Assembly: GCA_035079385.1 (NCBI GenBank)
Contig: JAVHKY010000003.1
Location: forward strand, 18,449,001 to 18,513,000
DNA length: 64,000 bases
Direction of reading: 5' to 3'
Source: Aspidiotus rigidus
Taxonomy: Eukaryota > Arthropoda > Insecta > Hemiptera > Diaspididae
Shown: positions 23,373 to 35,556 of the stretch, in pieces
Position numbering within the stretch: the first letter of the stretch is position 1
Layout of the letters: every line of letters begins with the position of its first letter
The notes under the pieces: model-generated
The model's database searches: none
What the model saw: only the letters and a program-made list of their open reading frames with translations
What the model was told of the DNA's origin: nothing
Translations under genes and position numbers: made by a program

Positions 23373-25567
23373 TACTAAACCTGGTATTAAGCTTAGTGTA
23401 CGATAGAGAGTCAAGCGAAAAATTTCTCAAGTCCGACGTCGGAGAGGGGGTAATGCTCGTGGACTTTTCGAATTAGATGGGAGGGGATCAGTAAAGATAT
23501 GAAATATGTTAGAAATTATTTTCCTTTTCGATTTCACCTCTTTATAGCTGCCTGGCTCGTAAGATTTGTAGATCAATGAAATCCTTGCACTAATCTTCTG
23601 CAAAACTTTATGTTAAAAAAAAAAAAAAAAATCTTGAATACTCCCGCGTTGTATGAAAAATTTGTACGTGATAGAGAAGAACACACTCGTACTTTTAGTC
23701 CTGATCATCAAGTACGAATATTTAATTGTCTTAAATTGAATTTCAACTCGTTTGACTTGTGTTATCTTCAAAATAATTATAACGAAATTCTATCTTATTA
23801 TGGTTTTTATTAGGTAAAAGACCTCGTGCTCGTATACTTCCCGTATTAGTTCTACGTTTTTATTCGTAAAAATTAGGCATTTAATTTGCATATAGGTTGC
23901 ACCATTTCATTAGGATTATTATACATGCAATTTCGATGTAATGATACACATCCACTCTACTCGTATAAAACCTAATAATCTTTTGTTTGAAAAACCACAG
24001 TTGCACGAGGAATGGGGTGCCAAAAGCATCCTCTTACTCTTCACAGTTTTGCTCCCCTCACAAGCCGAAATAATATAAATAACTCATACAAACGTTATTT
24101 GCGCTAGTTTCTCACAGAGTTCAATATTGCAAACATACACGTGCGTAATCCGTATACCTACGTAGAAAAACGAATTGGGTGATATCTACCGTACTAAGTT
24201 CAATCAGGTCACGTCGTGGCTGTAGATAAAAATGATATTTATTCAAATATTGGAAAATATGATGTGATATTATCCGTTCATCTTTATGAGTAAACCTCTG
24301 TACATGTTTCACGAGTACAGACAATTAATAACGAATTATTTGACAGCAGTATAAACATAATGTGAACGATTATCAGCGAGAAATAGGTCAGCGGCTGAAT
24401 AAAAATTCGCAGTCGCCGTAAAAATTGAACCGTTGCACATGTACGACAAAGTAAGAACGATAGTATGAGAAATTGGTGGAGGCGTCGAGGGAGTTTTGAA
24501 ACGAGTCGGAAAACGCTCGAATAAAAAGTATCAGTTTTTCTAGAACTCACCATTATTTCCACAAATGAATATATCTTTTACGCGATGGTCCTACCAGTGA
24601 GATAATCGCCAATAAATCGAACCTTGATATTTTCTTCGTTTTTTGATATTTTCCATATGACAAATGATTTCTGTAACAAATCGAACAACGAATAGAAATG
24701 AGGTTTATGCGCTCTATCGAAATTTATACACATAGTAAATTATTTCTAAATACAGATGTGAGGAGATCTGTACCCGATAGGCATTCGAGACAACCATTAG
24801 AACTGGGTCTTATCAGACAAATGAATTTTGAATAATACTTTAATTACTCGTAAATACCTCAGTAATTAGAGAATTATTACAACAATTCATTCATCCTTTT
24901 TTTTTTTTTTTTAAATATTGATAACTGATTGATGAACTCGTAAATGAGATGCAGAGTACTGCATTAATTACTTCTATTTTGTCAACACGTACATATTCAT
25001 ACAGTCACGCGTGCATATATTTGAATCCACCACGAGTAGGAAAAATAAAAAACCTGATGATGAAAATACTCTAAATCCTCGTGGAAATACTCAAAAATAT
25101 TGAATTTTTGTTAGGTACTTGTATTTCATATGTACTAGTGAAACATTAGTGGCGTAACTACTTTGGAGACAAAACCTTTCCCCAAGACTGAAAAATTTGC
25201 TTAGAAATATAATGAAATTTCATTCAAACCCATTTCCAGCAAAATTTTCTCGTTCAGCCTCCGCCCACTGGGAAATAATGCTAGTACTCTCCCTGAATCT
25301 GTCAAAACAAGACAAATTAGAACTTGATGATATTTCATTCCCGGTGAATTCCGACTTTTGAGCTCACATGGATTCAGAAAAGGAAGGAAGTATTGACCTT
25401 GAATATGACCATAGTTATTTCAGAGAGAGGATAGATCTTGGTAAGCTTTATAAGTATACTTCTGAGCTGTATAGATGGATAGCAAAGTAAGTCTCCAAAA
25501 GAGGATTCCAGAAAAACTTTGCTCAATTATTTTTATTCAAAACTAGTCGGGATTACAACGCAATTAA
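23373..25567. other. Unassigned stretch
   Basis: Two A/T runs (about 23613-23630 and 24897-24912) and chance ORFs are all I see. No motif supports a gene. Confidence 0.5.
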
Positions 25568-25582
25568 ATAAGACAGTGAATT

Positions 25583-26895
25583 TTTTTTCTTTTTAAGGGT
25601 TTATTAAGAAAGACATCGGCCTGTCGGCCCTTACATTACAATTTTTCTTTTGGAAGTACTGCACCAGTGTGCAGCCTTCCCTAAATCTAGAAACACAACT
25701 TCGTATAATAGTATACTAAATCGTAAAAGTTTAACCGCTTCAGTCTCCGTGTGGTTTGTGATTTGTCGAGTACATTAATAGCTAATGGGTTATCGTGTGT
25801 GTCCAAGCGATTCGCTTGAGCTGTAGCTGCTTTTTGAATGGCGTCATTAACATATGGAAACTCTGTGTAGGTGTGTAGTTGTTCGGTAGATATAAAAATC
25901 GGTGCGCCAGTAATAATACGCAGAACTTCGTTTTGGAATACTTGTATCCTCTTTATGGTGGACTTACGTGCTTGTCCCCATATTTGAGCCCCATACGTCC
26001 AAACTGGCTTTAGTATAATTTTATTTAGGAGCAGTTTGTTTTCAAGTGAAAGCGTTGAAGTTCGTTTTAGTAACGTTTAATTTTCAGTTCAGCAATTTTC
26101 TGGTTGATAAGTACACGCCATGTCAATTTTGCGTCGAAATGCACACCAAAGTATTTAGCAGTGCCCGACCTTGGTATGACTTCCCCTTTGAACGTGATGG
26201 GAGGGGGGTTTCTTTTGTTTTATGTGAAGACAACATACGTCAAATATACTTGGATTTTCCAAACATCAAGCCATTCTTCCAATATGGCGATCGCAGTTTG
26301 GAGGGTGTTCGCAGCTTTCTCAGGGTCGACTTCGGCGGACAGGTACGCTGTGTCATCCGCAAAGGTGCCCAATACTACTCCGTTAGGTTCAGGAATATTG
26401 GAGATGTAAATTGAATATAGTGTAGGCCCCAAGACGCTGCCTTGAGGCACTCCTGCTCTAATTTTTTTAAATCCAGATGTATCATTTCCGACTCTCGCCT
26501 GTAGAAATCGTTCATTTAGATAGGTGATCATCAACTTGAACATATGAGCTGGTAGGCAGCGTTCCAACTTGTATAGAAGCCCGTTTATCCAAACTTTGTC
26601 AAAGGGCGCTTGCACATCCTGAAATCCGTGCAACGATATTCTTTCTGTTCTAGCGACTTGCGGTGTCTAAGTCAAAATCCAAACTGATGGTCTGGTATTG
26701 CCCTGTTTCCTTCAAGGACAGGTCTAATTTTCGCTAGTGTCAGCTTCTTAAGTATTTTACTCAGGACGGAGAGCAGGCTAATGGGCCGATGAGACGAGGC
26801 CAGCTCCGGTGATTTCTTTGGTTTGAGTAGTGCAATAATAGTCGCATATTTCCATTGGGATGGAAACCATCCGGTGTAAAGCATGCGATTATACA
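25583..26895 (-). pseudogene. Jockey-clade reverse transcriptase, broken
   Basis: On the minus strand the order is YNRMLYTGWFPSQWKYATII, then HRPISLLSVLSKILKKL, DHQFGF, GVPQGSVLGPTLYSIYISNIP, and TFADDTAYLS with the catalytic DD near 26345. The thumb and C-terminal region follow (SGTAKYFGVHFDAKLTWR, KPVWTYGAQIWG). A frameshift near 26645, another near 26230 and stops further on inactivate it. The endonuclease domain is absent. It would have copied element RNA into DNA at nicked target sites. Confidence 0.85.
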
Positions 26896-27127
26896 AGATC
26901 CGGAACGGGCAGAGGTTTTTGCTGACTATTATTACAACAGCTTCTCTCCGAATCCCGCTGTCGAGTATCATTTTGAGCGGACTGTTGACAAAGATATCCT
27001 GTCACTGCCAGAGCAAGAATCACCGGTGGTATCTGTCACGGTCAGTGAACTATGCAATTGGAAGTCATAACTGGTGAAATTGTTAAAAATTTACCGCCTA
27101 AAGCTATCAGACTACGCACCATCTTGT
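26886..27127 (+). pseudogene. Inverted 5' fragment of the same Jockey LINE
   Basis: Plus-strand reading gives QDPERAEVFADYYYNSFSPN and VDKDILSLPEQE, then after a frameshift EIVKNLPPKAIRLRTILY. This is the linker between endonuclease and RT in Jockey elements. It directly precedes, in the intact protein, the start of the minus-strand piece. Confidence 0.8.
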
Positions 27128-27204
27128 ATAAGACAGTGAATTACAAACAATCAAAAAGAACGTTGAACTCAGTTGAGCAATATTTTCGACTTTATTCTTG
27201 TTAG

Positions 27205-27815
27205 GTCAAGTATAGAAGAAGAGAAATGGAAAGAATCCAGCAAAGAGCTGCCCTGAGGTGTGTTAGCGTTTACCGCATTAGAACGAAAGACGCTCTTTGC
27301 GTATTAGCACAGACACCGCTAATTGATCCGCTGACAGAAGAGCGAGCAGTAGTGTTCAAGGTAAAGAAGAAAACAAGGACCAACCTTGCGGGTCAAGGAG
27401 GTCAAACGCTATTTGCTTGCCAAGTGGAAAAAGCGAATCGCCTTGACAGTACTTGATCTTGAAAAGTTGATAGACCGAGACCATGGCCAGCTAAATTTTC
27501 ATCTCACACAAATAATGAGTGGCCATATACCTACACAAAACGAGAAAAATTGAGTAACAGTCGTGTTCGTACTGTGATCAGGAGCGGAATGATGGACTAC
27601 AGCACATCTTCGGTGAGTGTGAGACGTGGAGACGTGTGCGGGGTGAGCTACAAGGGTCTCTCATTGAGATCTTGGAAGATGAAGAACTCACCCCAAGTGA
27701 TCTGGTTCCATGCATGCTCCTCAGAACGATGGATGCATGAAAACACATATCTACATTTGCCGCTAAGGTACTCGTAATATGATGAAGAAAATAAACGCAG
27801 AAGAGGCGCGGTAGA
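27205..27815 (+). pseudogene. R1-clade LINE C-terminal fragment
   Basis: MERIQQRAALRCVSVYRI, then ALCVLAQTPLIDPLTEERAV, are clearly related to the corresponding region of the ORF at 35557-36822, and the DNA stays alignable to about 27810 through several frameshifts. It is therefore a second, more decayed copy of the same R1 family. It starts after the RT core, so it is 5'-truncated. Confidence 0.75.
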
Positions 27816-28380
27816 TCTAGAGTCATGTTATGGTCTGTCAGGTCCACGTGTACCATCCCCCATGCTGCTGCTGTCATATAATCAAACCATTAGCACCACT
27901 ACAAGAGAAGGAGCGCTGACAAAAGAAGAAAAAAAAAGAAAAGAACAAAACAAACAAAGGAGGTGAGAAAGAGAAGAAACCCTCGCCTAAGAAGCCAGAG
28001 TCGCGGAGCCCTGCTGGTGAGCTCCCAGTGGTGGTTAATAACTCTGTTGGAGGAGTAGTGAATTCCAAGCTGAGTGCCGAGCGCTCCTTCGGTCAGTAAT
28101 ATCGACCCCTGTCGTGGCTCATTGACGGACATTGCACAGTGTACGGATCTTGAAGAAAAAATGGAGCTAGGCCGTTTTCAATCCGAGCCCTCTAGACTAT
28201 CAACGCAATGCCCTAAAGAGTGGATACCGGTACCGGAAGTGACCTTTTCGAGCGTCGTTCCCGTTTCAAATGCGATTTTCGTCAGCTTACTCAGACGCCC
28301 TCCCATCTTCCCTCGCATGAGATTCAGTAAACTCCTTTCCCCAGGAGAATCCTCTTAACCTATGAACTACTGTAGTTAGA
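27816..28380 (+). other. Possible R1 ORF1-like remnant
   Basis: A lysine- and serine-rich reading (KKEKNKTNKGGEKEKKPSPK and following, about 27930-28090) and a 94-codon open frame at 28074-28358 are present. Neither contains CCHC knuckles or another identifiable motif. The position next to an R1 tail suggests retroelement origin, but this is a guess. Confidence 0.2.
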
Positions 28381-29611
28381 GAAAATTTAAAATTTGTCCA
28401 AGTTGCCGAAGTAGGTCAAGGTCTCTTGTGACGTCATTTCGTCTCTCAAATTTCAGATAGACCTCCAGCCTTAGGACTCATTTATGTCAACTCGTGAGGG
28501 ATTCTATTTTCGATCTTGTATAGTTACAAATATAACGTACGTCTGTAAGGTAAGTTGGAAATTTGCGATATTTACAATAATGTGTACTCTTTAGGACAAA
28601 GGAACAAGAAGAAAAAGTAAAACCGAACTGAAGTATTGAAAAAAAAATCTGGATAACTAAATTTCCTTTTTCAGAATTCAATAATGTGTTGAACAGGAGT
28701 GACGACACACAAAGAATATTGCCGGTAGCGTTCATGAACGGTCAATGAGAACGCATCATGAATGAAAAGCAATTTCAAAATTAGCGACAAATGACGTCAC
28801 AGTATCTTTCTACCCTTCGAAACTAGTAACCATAAAAATTTGCGATCTTGCGAATTTGCGAATAGGGAAGGATATTTTTTCCGAAAACACGTGGGTTTTA
28901 AGAGGTCTTTAGATTTAACTTTACGAGCGTAGGTGGCCTTATTTCAACCTCCCACTCGAAATTGAAGATCGCTATATACGTACGTACTCCGACGCGGGTT
29001 ACTTTGACGCGGCAATTGTGCATTTGTTTCCTAAAGAGAACTTATACCGGGCGTATTTTACATATCAACTACAGTTCACGTGTTCACTTTATAGGCTAAT
29101 ATTTCTATTATGAAGATCGAAAGGTCAAAATCGATGAAAATTAGAAATTTCGTCCTCTAGAAAATACGAGAATAAATGAATATGTTTTAAAAGTTTTGTT
29201 GGAAAATTATGAAAATAGAATTAATTATGTGGAGCCACCTTGAAGAGGACGTTGAAACGTGTAACACATTCCATGTTACATGTACTGTAATTTATTCTGT
29301 TCGAAGAGTACGTGTATCCTTGAAGAAAAAAGAGTGAACAAAATTCACAATATTTAGGTTTATTTTGGAAACATTCTCTTGTTATCATAAAAACTCTGTA
29401 CCTTACATTTGAGACTAGATGCGAATGCTTTTATAAGTTTGTATTTCCGTAAAAATCACCACAAGGAGGAGATTCAGTGTACTCTCCTCTTAACACTATT
29501 CAGCTTGATACCTCAACACTCTTAAACTGTCAGAATGTATCCAGATGTTATCTCGTTGTTTGCGTACGTTAGTGTATACATTTTACTTCTTTGGTTTTCA
29601 ATTTATACAGA
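28381..29611. other. Unassigned stretch
   Basis: No ORF with recognisable motifs, no RNA gene and no obvious repeat. Confidence 0.5.
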
Positions 29612-29613
29612 AA

Positions 29614-29614
<1 letters not shown>

Positions 29615-29686
<72 letters not shown>
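29615..29686. repeat. ATT microsatellite
   Basis: About 24 uninterrupted ATT units. It makes poly-Ile/poly-Leu ORFs that are not genes. Confidence 0.95.
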
Positions 29687-29754
29687 GAGTGCCCTCCAAC
29701 AGCCGATCGGCCAATGACAGGAGGGCACTATAAACAAAAAAAAAAAAACAAAAA

Positions 29755-29925
29755 AAACGAAAAAATTTGGACTATCGCGCTATATTTGATAGGAGAGAGA
29801 CTTGGAAAAATTTCGACTCTCGTGCTATAGATGATAGGGGGGGGGGGAGGGCGACTTAGAAAAATTTGGACTATCGCGCTATATTTGATAGGAGAGGGAC
29901 TTGGAAAATTTTCTGGCATAGCCAA
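29755..29925. repeat. 45-bp satellite units (small cluster)
   Basis: Three or more diverged units of the type GACTTGGAAAAATTT...CTATA...GATAGGAG, the same unit found in long arrays at 52-53 kb. Confidence 0.8.
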
Positions 29926-29995
29926 ATAAATGAAAATCATGTTCCATGTCTTTTATATTTTATCAGTCATATCGAAATATTTCAGTCTAGGCTTC

Positions 29996-30597
29996 TACTA
30001 GGTCATGTGTTCGTGAGATATTATTCGTTTACCCCTTTACCAATCTTGGCGTCGTATAAGTCTTCTATGAGAAATATGAGGTAGCACGAACTCGCTCCGC
30101 TCGTTCGCCCTTTGTCTCGCTGTTGTATTGGAATGGTATGAGACAATTCAAGTCTAGGGGACTTGGAAAAATTTCGACTATTCAGCCTTTATTTTTTTAA
30201 TTATTTAATTATTTAATTAATTAATATTATTTATTTATTTATTTATTTATCTATCTATTTATTTATTCATTTATTTATTTATTTATTATTAATTCTTCTA
30301 CTAGGTCAAGTGTTCGTGAGATATTATTCGTTTACCCCTTTACCTATCTTGGCGTCGTATAAGTTTTGTATGAGAAATATTTTCAGGTAATTGTGGGTAT
30401 TCTATATTTTGAGGTATCAACTTTCGTGGGGCGAACGAGCGATCTCGCTGTTGTATTGGAATGGTATGAGAAAATTCAAGTCTTCTATGAGAAATATGAG
30501 GTAGCGCGAACTCGCTCCGCTCGTTCGTCCCCTGTCTCCCTGTTGTATTGGAATGGTATGAGACAATTCAAGTGTAGGGGACTTGGAAAAATTTTCT
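29996..30597. repeat. Direct duplication, two copies of about 200-300 bp
   Basis: The stretch from CTAGGTCATGTGTTCGTGAG (about 29998) through CGCTGTTGTATTGGAATGG and ACTTGGAAAAATTTC recurs from about 30301 to 30595 with small changes and one internal extension. TTTA-type simple repeat (about 30186-30295) separates the copies. No coding content is evident. Confidence 0.7.
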
Positions 30598-31300
30598 AAT
30601 TATTAATTATATTAATTATTTAATTATTTATTTATTTAATTATTTAATTATATTAATTATTTAATTATATTAATTATTTGATTATTTATTTATTTAATTA
30701 TTTATTTATTCATTTAATTATTTATTTAATTATTTATTTATTTATTTATTATTAATTATTATTATTACGCGGGGTGTACTCGCGAATTTCTGAATCACCC
30801 ACGGGGTAGAGATTTCTCTTGACGGGAGGGGGGTATACTCGCGAGTTTCAAAATCGGGGTCCGGCGAGAGAAAAGACATGGAACATGTCAAAAAAACAAA
30901 ATCAAAAACAAAATATGTAAAAAAAAAAAAAAAAAAAAGTACAATAAAAACGAAAACAAAAATAAAAATAATAGAAAAATACGGATAATAAACAAAAAAA
31001 AAAAAAAAACAAACAATAATGATAATGATAATATGTCCACCACTAGCCACCTCAACCCTGGTCTCATGTCCAATCCCCCAACCCCTTCCACAAACCAATC
31101 ATTTCGAAAAATAAATAAAAAGAAAAATAAATGAATAGAAAAAAAAAAATAAATAAGTAGATATTATAATAATAATAATTACGGATACCTATATTATGGA
31201 GGCCATTTGATCATAGGGGTGCGGACAAGATCAGACTAAAAAATTTATAATAAGAAGAAGAAAAAAAAAAAAAAAAAAAAGATAGATGAATAATGAACAA
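30598..31300. repeat. AT-rich simple repeats
   Basis: TTAATTA/ATTT repeats at 30598-30770 and poly(A)-rich tracts at about 30917-30940, 30990-31010 and 31260-31282. Between them, 30771-30890 holds a short imperfect direct repeat (GGGGTATACTCGCGAGTTTC and its relative). Confidence 0.8.
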
Positions 31301-31323
31301 AAATAAGGTATGGGCAAGCATTA

Positions 31324-32799
31324 TCAATTTGTTTCCAAGTTCACGAGGACTGTCGTCACCTTGCTACCTAACATTTTTGTACTGTCAAAAAATATATCAA
31401 TTGTGCGGTCTTCTTTAACAACACGGTTCAAGAGAGACAGGGCAAGAAGCAGTGGAGCAGAAGCAAACTGCTGTGTTCTGTGCTGAGGAATCTGAAAGAT
31501 ATCTCTACACCTACTCGTTCTGGATGGAGCGAGGAAATTTATCTTACTTAGTAAGAACGACGATTCAGTTTTTCCACACAGGATATCCCTCACTATCATT
31601 ATCAAACTAATTTCCCTTCTCACTTTTAGAGTAGTTAACTCGTAGCCCAGGACCAACTCCGAATAAGTAATTGAGGTATCGTAATGTCCAAAATTTCTAA
31701 AATAGAGATATCTTGTGAACATTTTTTGAATACGTTCAATTTTTTTCAACTTCCCCTTATCTACTGGACCCCATATCACATTTGCACTATCCAGATGCGA
31801 TCGTACAAGCACCAGATACGGCAAGCGGAGAACAGACATGTTGACAAAAGATTTGGTCTGTCTCATAATGACACCCAGATTGCGTTTTGCGCTATTCAGT
31901 ACCTTGTGTAAGTGGCAATCAAAGTTTATTCTGGGATCGAAGAGGACACCCAGATCCCGAATTTCCTCAACTGATTCTAAAATCTCTCCACGTATCTGAT
32001 ATTCTGCCTGAATCTTAGTTCGCTTGCGAGAGAACGTCATCACTTTACATTTTTTGGTGTTTAAAGGCATCGAATTTTCCTCGCTCCATCTCGTTAACAC
32101 ATCGAGGTCCCGCTGCAGCAACACAGAAGCCTCCAAACAGCGTACCTCCCTGAATAGCTTTACATCGTCAGCATACAATGAGCACCGCGAATATCTTAAG
32201 TCTTTATCTACGCCAATCATAAATAAGAGGAAGAGATATGGACCCAGAACAGATCCCTGTGGTACCCCCGAGGAACTATCGAACATTTCTGACTTAGCCC
32301 CCTTGAACATGACATACTGTTTTCTTTCCAATGAATAAGTCCAAAACAGTTCAATGAGAGAGTCGGAGAAACCCATGAAATCAAGTTTCTCGAGTAATTT
32401 GTAATGATCTACCTTATCAAAAGCTTTTTCAAAATCTAAATATATAATGTCTAACTGAGAGGATACTCTTTCATCTAGTACCTTATGTACATGATAAGTC
32501 AATTCCAGGAGATTAGTTTGTACCGATCTCCTCTCTACAAAGCCATGCTGGTGCGACGGAATTAAATTCTTTGTCTGAGGATTCAACTTGCTGAACAGCG
32601 CAGATTCAAAAATTTTAGCAGGGACACATATGATCCAGATAGGTGTATGGTTGCAAATTTCCCGGGCTTCAGCCGTTTTTGGCACTGGTGTGATTTGGGA
32701 AACTACCCACGAGCGAGGATACGAGCGTGTATGAAGTATTAAATTAAAGAGGTACGTAAGCGGAAATTGGAGCAGAGGCAGCCCGTCCTTCAAAATTTC
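31324..32799 (-). CDS. CR1/Jockey-superfamily LINE reverse transcriptase, 5'-truncated open ORF
   Basis: One open frame of about 490 codons on the minus strand. RT blocks are in order: VVSQITPVPK (residues about 30-40), HQHGFVERRSVQTNLLE, IIYLDFEKAFDKVDH (first catalytic Asp), SGVPQGSVLGPYLFLLF and SLYADDVKLF with the DD pair, then NTKKCKVMTFSRKR and LGVLFDPRINF of the thumb. The C-terminal SRTSRCRDIFQIPQHRT stretch is typical of CR1-like elements. The frame begins directly after a TAA and lacks an ATG and the endonuclease domain, so this is a 5'-truncated copy that stayed open by recent origin. A-rich and ATT-type sequence lies beyond its 3' end. The exact clade (CR1, Daphne or near) cannot be fixed by eye. 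Confidence 0.8.
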   Translation of the reverse strand, partial: EILKDGLPLLQFPLTYLFNLILHTRSYPRSWVVSQITPVPKTAEAREICNHTPIWIICVPAKIFESALFSKLNPQTKNLIPSHQHGFVERRSVQTNLLELTYHVHKVLDERVSSQLDIIYLDFEKAFDKVDHYKLLEKLDFMGFSDSLIELFWTYSLERKQYVMFKGAKSEMFDSSSGVPQGSVLGPYLFLLFMIGVDKDLRYSRCSLYADDVKLFREVRCLEASVLLQRDLDVLTRWSEENSMPLNTKKCKVMTFSRKRTKIQAEYQIRGEILESVEEIRDLGVLFDPRINFDCHLHKVLNSAKRNLGVIMRQTKSFVNMSVLRLPYLVLVRSHLDSANVIWGPVDKGKLKKIERIQKMFTRYLYFRNFGHYDTSITYSELVLGYELTTLKVRREISLIMIVRDILCGKTESSFLLSKINFLAPSRTSRCRDIFQIPQHRTQQFASAPLLLALSLLNRVVKEDRTIDIFFDSTKMLGSKVTTVLVNLETN

Positions 32800-32802
32800 T
32801 TA

Positions 32803-34860
32803 GAGGAAAAGTGCTTCGACTTTGGAAATGGATATATGCGCTAATGATGAACTAATTCATATTCTGACATTTAACCTGAGAGCTCTGATGTGGAAGGCAT
32901 GAGAAGACTCAGTCAGCAAATTCGAGCCCTGAGCTTCAGTACGAGAAAGGCTATGAAATGTAAAAAACGAACACATTGAATGTAAAATTGAGAAAAATAA
33001 GTCGTAGGACTGATGAAAATTGTACTTTTGTGCTTTGAAGACCTTCTTTAAGGACTTGAAATGATGTTTAGACTCTGGGTAGTTTTTCTATCAAAACTAC
33101 GTCAACACTGCACTAAACTGTCAATTTAGTGAGATCGCTCTAAAACCTCACTGCACCGGTATCCTTATCACTATAATTTATACGCCCTACAATACAAAAA
33201 AAAAAAAAAAAAAAAAAAAAGTATGAAAAAGTGTAGACAATGTGCTTTCCATTTCTCGTTACAAGTTTTTTCCAGCTGTCAGTTATAATGGTATATCGCT
33301 TTCTCTTAAAGATATAGGTACCGTCTACTTGAAGAAAATGAGAGTTTATCAGCAATCATGATCATATACGGTACCGGTACCTACAAATTAACATTTGGCT
33401 AGACGACTTGACGCCGAACAGTACGTGCTGTATCGTACGTTTGCGAACATATTTGTATTGTAACTAAAATATTTCATTCATAAATTTAAAAATAAATGTA
33501 CGTGACTCAAGGTCGACAGTTAAAAACTAGTTGTAAATACAACAATTCTTTCCATATTTAGAGCTATTGACGAAAGTTAATCGATTAATCTGCTATAATA
33601 GAGCATCTCGAAGGAGTCTTATTAAAGGTGAATATCCATCAGGAAAGAACCCATACAAGAGTAAAGGTTTCGCTTTTCTTTTCAGCAGTATAATTCGCAA
33701 ACATTTTGATCAACATTCATTTGCATACATACATTTATAAGTGAGAACGAATACTGACGTAGATTGATAATTAGATTCTCGAATTATACGCGCAAACGCG
33801 AATAATTTTTTGAAAAAAAAAATCATGTTCTTAGTCCATTAGGTAGGAAGGTAAAATATATAATACGAGTATTGTCACGTTTTTAACGACAGTGCTCTCG
33901 CACTCTCGGGAAAAAACTTCTCGAACTTCCTTATTTACAGATCATTAGCGAACGAATGGACGTATTGGAACTCCGTATTTGAATTACGATATAGCCTAGC
34001 CTACAGGATGTATCGATGGACTCACTTTTTTTCTCGGTTGGTTCTCGAAAACACGCAAGTTCTGCTAGAATTACTGTGCGAAACCTTAAACCGCGCCGTA
34101 AATAAAATAAATTTTTTTCTTCATCTCAATAAGACCTCGGTATTAATTACCAATTTCATCATTTCGTAATTACCGTAATTCACCTTTTGTTTCGCCTTAT
34201 TTCCGTTAATTTCATTACAGAGTTTTTTTCTTTCTTTCGTCGATAATATTCGGTAAATTTAAGTCCAGAATATACTGACAAGTGGTTTTTTTTTCACCAT
34301 CAAAAAAAAATTATCTCACGTTTTACTTGGAACACCACCCACTATTATCAATTTTTTTTGACAGGTATTTTAAAGTACCTACTCATGCAGTCCTCCCTCA
34401 ATTCAACATTTTTCAGGTTATGAAGCGAATATTTCAAGTACGTCTACGAGTTGCCTTAGAATGTACAATTCTAGAAAATATAAGTCAACACTATTGAGCT
34501 TAGTGCGCGACAGCTGCAATTCTATTTTAATTTTTTCGATTCAAATACGAGTTTTTTTTCCAAAGAATTTACCTTCCTAAAAATTTTCAAATATAATTTG
34601 ACATTGAACGTGATCTACGATATGAAATTGTATAATCCTGCGGATAGCAAAATAAATTTATCAACACTGTCAAACGAACTTGCTGTTTATAAGTCAGTTT
34701 ATTAACTAACTGACATTAATACATTAGGAATAATTTACAAACGTGAAAGAATGCGAGTGTGAGTATGTGAAATAACCTACGCCAATGGTGCTGGCGTTAT
34801 CATTCCCGGATATGTACAAAACTGAAACCTACGGTGCATAGCGAGATATTTCCAGTCCCC
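32803..34860. other. Unassigned stretch
   Basis: Contains a poly(A) run at 33198-33220 and AT-rich sequence. No supported gene. Confidence 0.45.
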
Positions 34861-34886
34861 GAGAAGCGCGGAGCGCGCGAGTCAGA

Positions 34887-35520
34887 ATGTCGAAACTATG
34901 CTGGCGACATAGAAAAGTGAGAAAAAGAAGAAAACGTGGATCAAAGCCTCAGATTTGTCCATTACATAAAAAACAGAGCATATTACGCTGGTATCAAAAG
35001 AAGTCCATACCAGGCTATGTTTTAAATGGCCACTCGCGAGGGCTTGGAGCGCAAGGTTCGAAGACCTATGTCATACTCTTGAACACGAAGAAGAACTCGA
35101 AGAAGCCCTGAAGGGCATGCATGCGATGAGCAACCGTAGTGATGAGGGCAAAGATAGCGAAGATCCTCCTAACGACCGCCCAAGTGATCAGTGCTCGGCA
35201 GGAAGCTAGTGACTGAACGAGCTGCTTCAAGAGAGGGACTCGTACAGCAAGCGAAGAAAATGAAACGAGATTTGGATACCAAATCTGCGCAATCGAAAGT
35301 GGATGCAACAAGTCGGGTACCTGTGCTAGATGTCGACATGGCAAAATTAGACGGTCATTCGAAGCTTACCGAGTATGGGCTGTGGGGAAAATGAACGATT
35401 GGAGTGGCTTTACGCCAGGTCCCGATTCTCTGTGTGGCGGGAAAAGCTGGATATTCTAGAAAATTCCATCTCCTTGCGTTCAGCCACTACGCAACAGTCC
35501 ATTGAAGCCAAAGGGTTTGT
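34887..35520 (+). pseudogene. Probable R1 ORF1 (gag-like) remnant
   Basis: Short frames include SARFEDLCHTLEHEEELEEA near 35040-35110 and ERAASREGLVQQAKKMKRDL near 35216-35275. These acidic and basic helical stretches resemble retrotransposon ORF1 linkers and lie directly before an R1 RT piece. No zinc knuckles are visible. The assignment is by position more than by motif. Confidence 0.35.
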
Positions 35521-35556
35521 GTGGTGAAATTGTACCAGGGGGTGTGAAATAAATAA

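Larger units (their letters stand above)
25568..27142 (-). mobile_element. Jockey-clade LINE insertion with target duplications and inverted 5' end
   Basis: ATAAGACAGTGAATT occurs at 25568-25582 and 27128-27142, a 15-bp target duplication. Between them, a minus-strand LINE body (25583 to about 26885) ends in an AATAAA-containing poly(A)-like 3' end next to 25583. A 5' piece (about 26886-27127) reads on the plus strand. That is the layout left by twin priming. The two coding pieces abut in the original element: the plus piece ends RTILY and the minus piece starts ILYNRMLYTGWFP. Confidence 0.85.

Noticed and set aside
24284..24562. 92-codon minus-strand hydrophobic ORF
   Set aside because: No conserved motif, no splice or promoter context; composition follows from AT-rich DNA.
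29591..29830. Poly-leucine/isoleucine ORFs
   Set aside because: They translate an ATT microsatellite.
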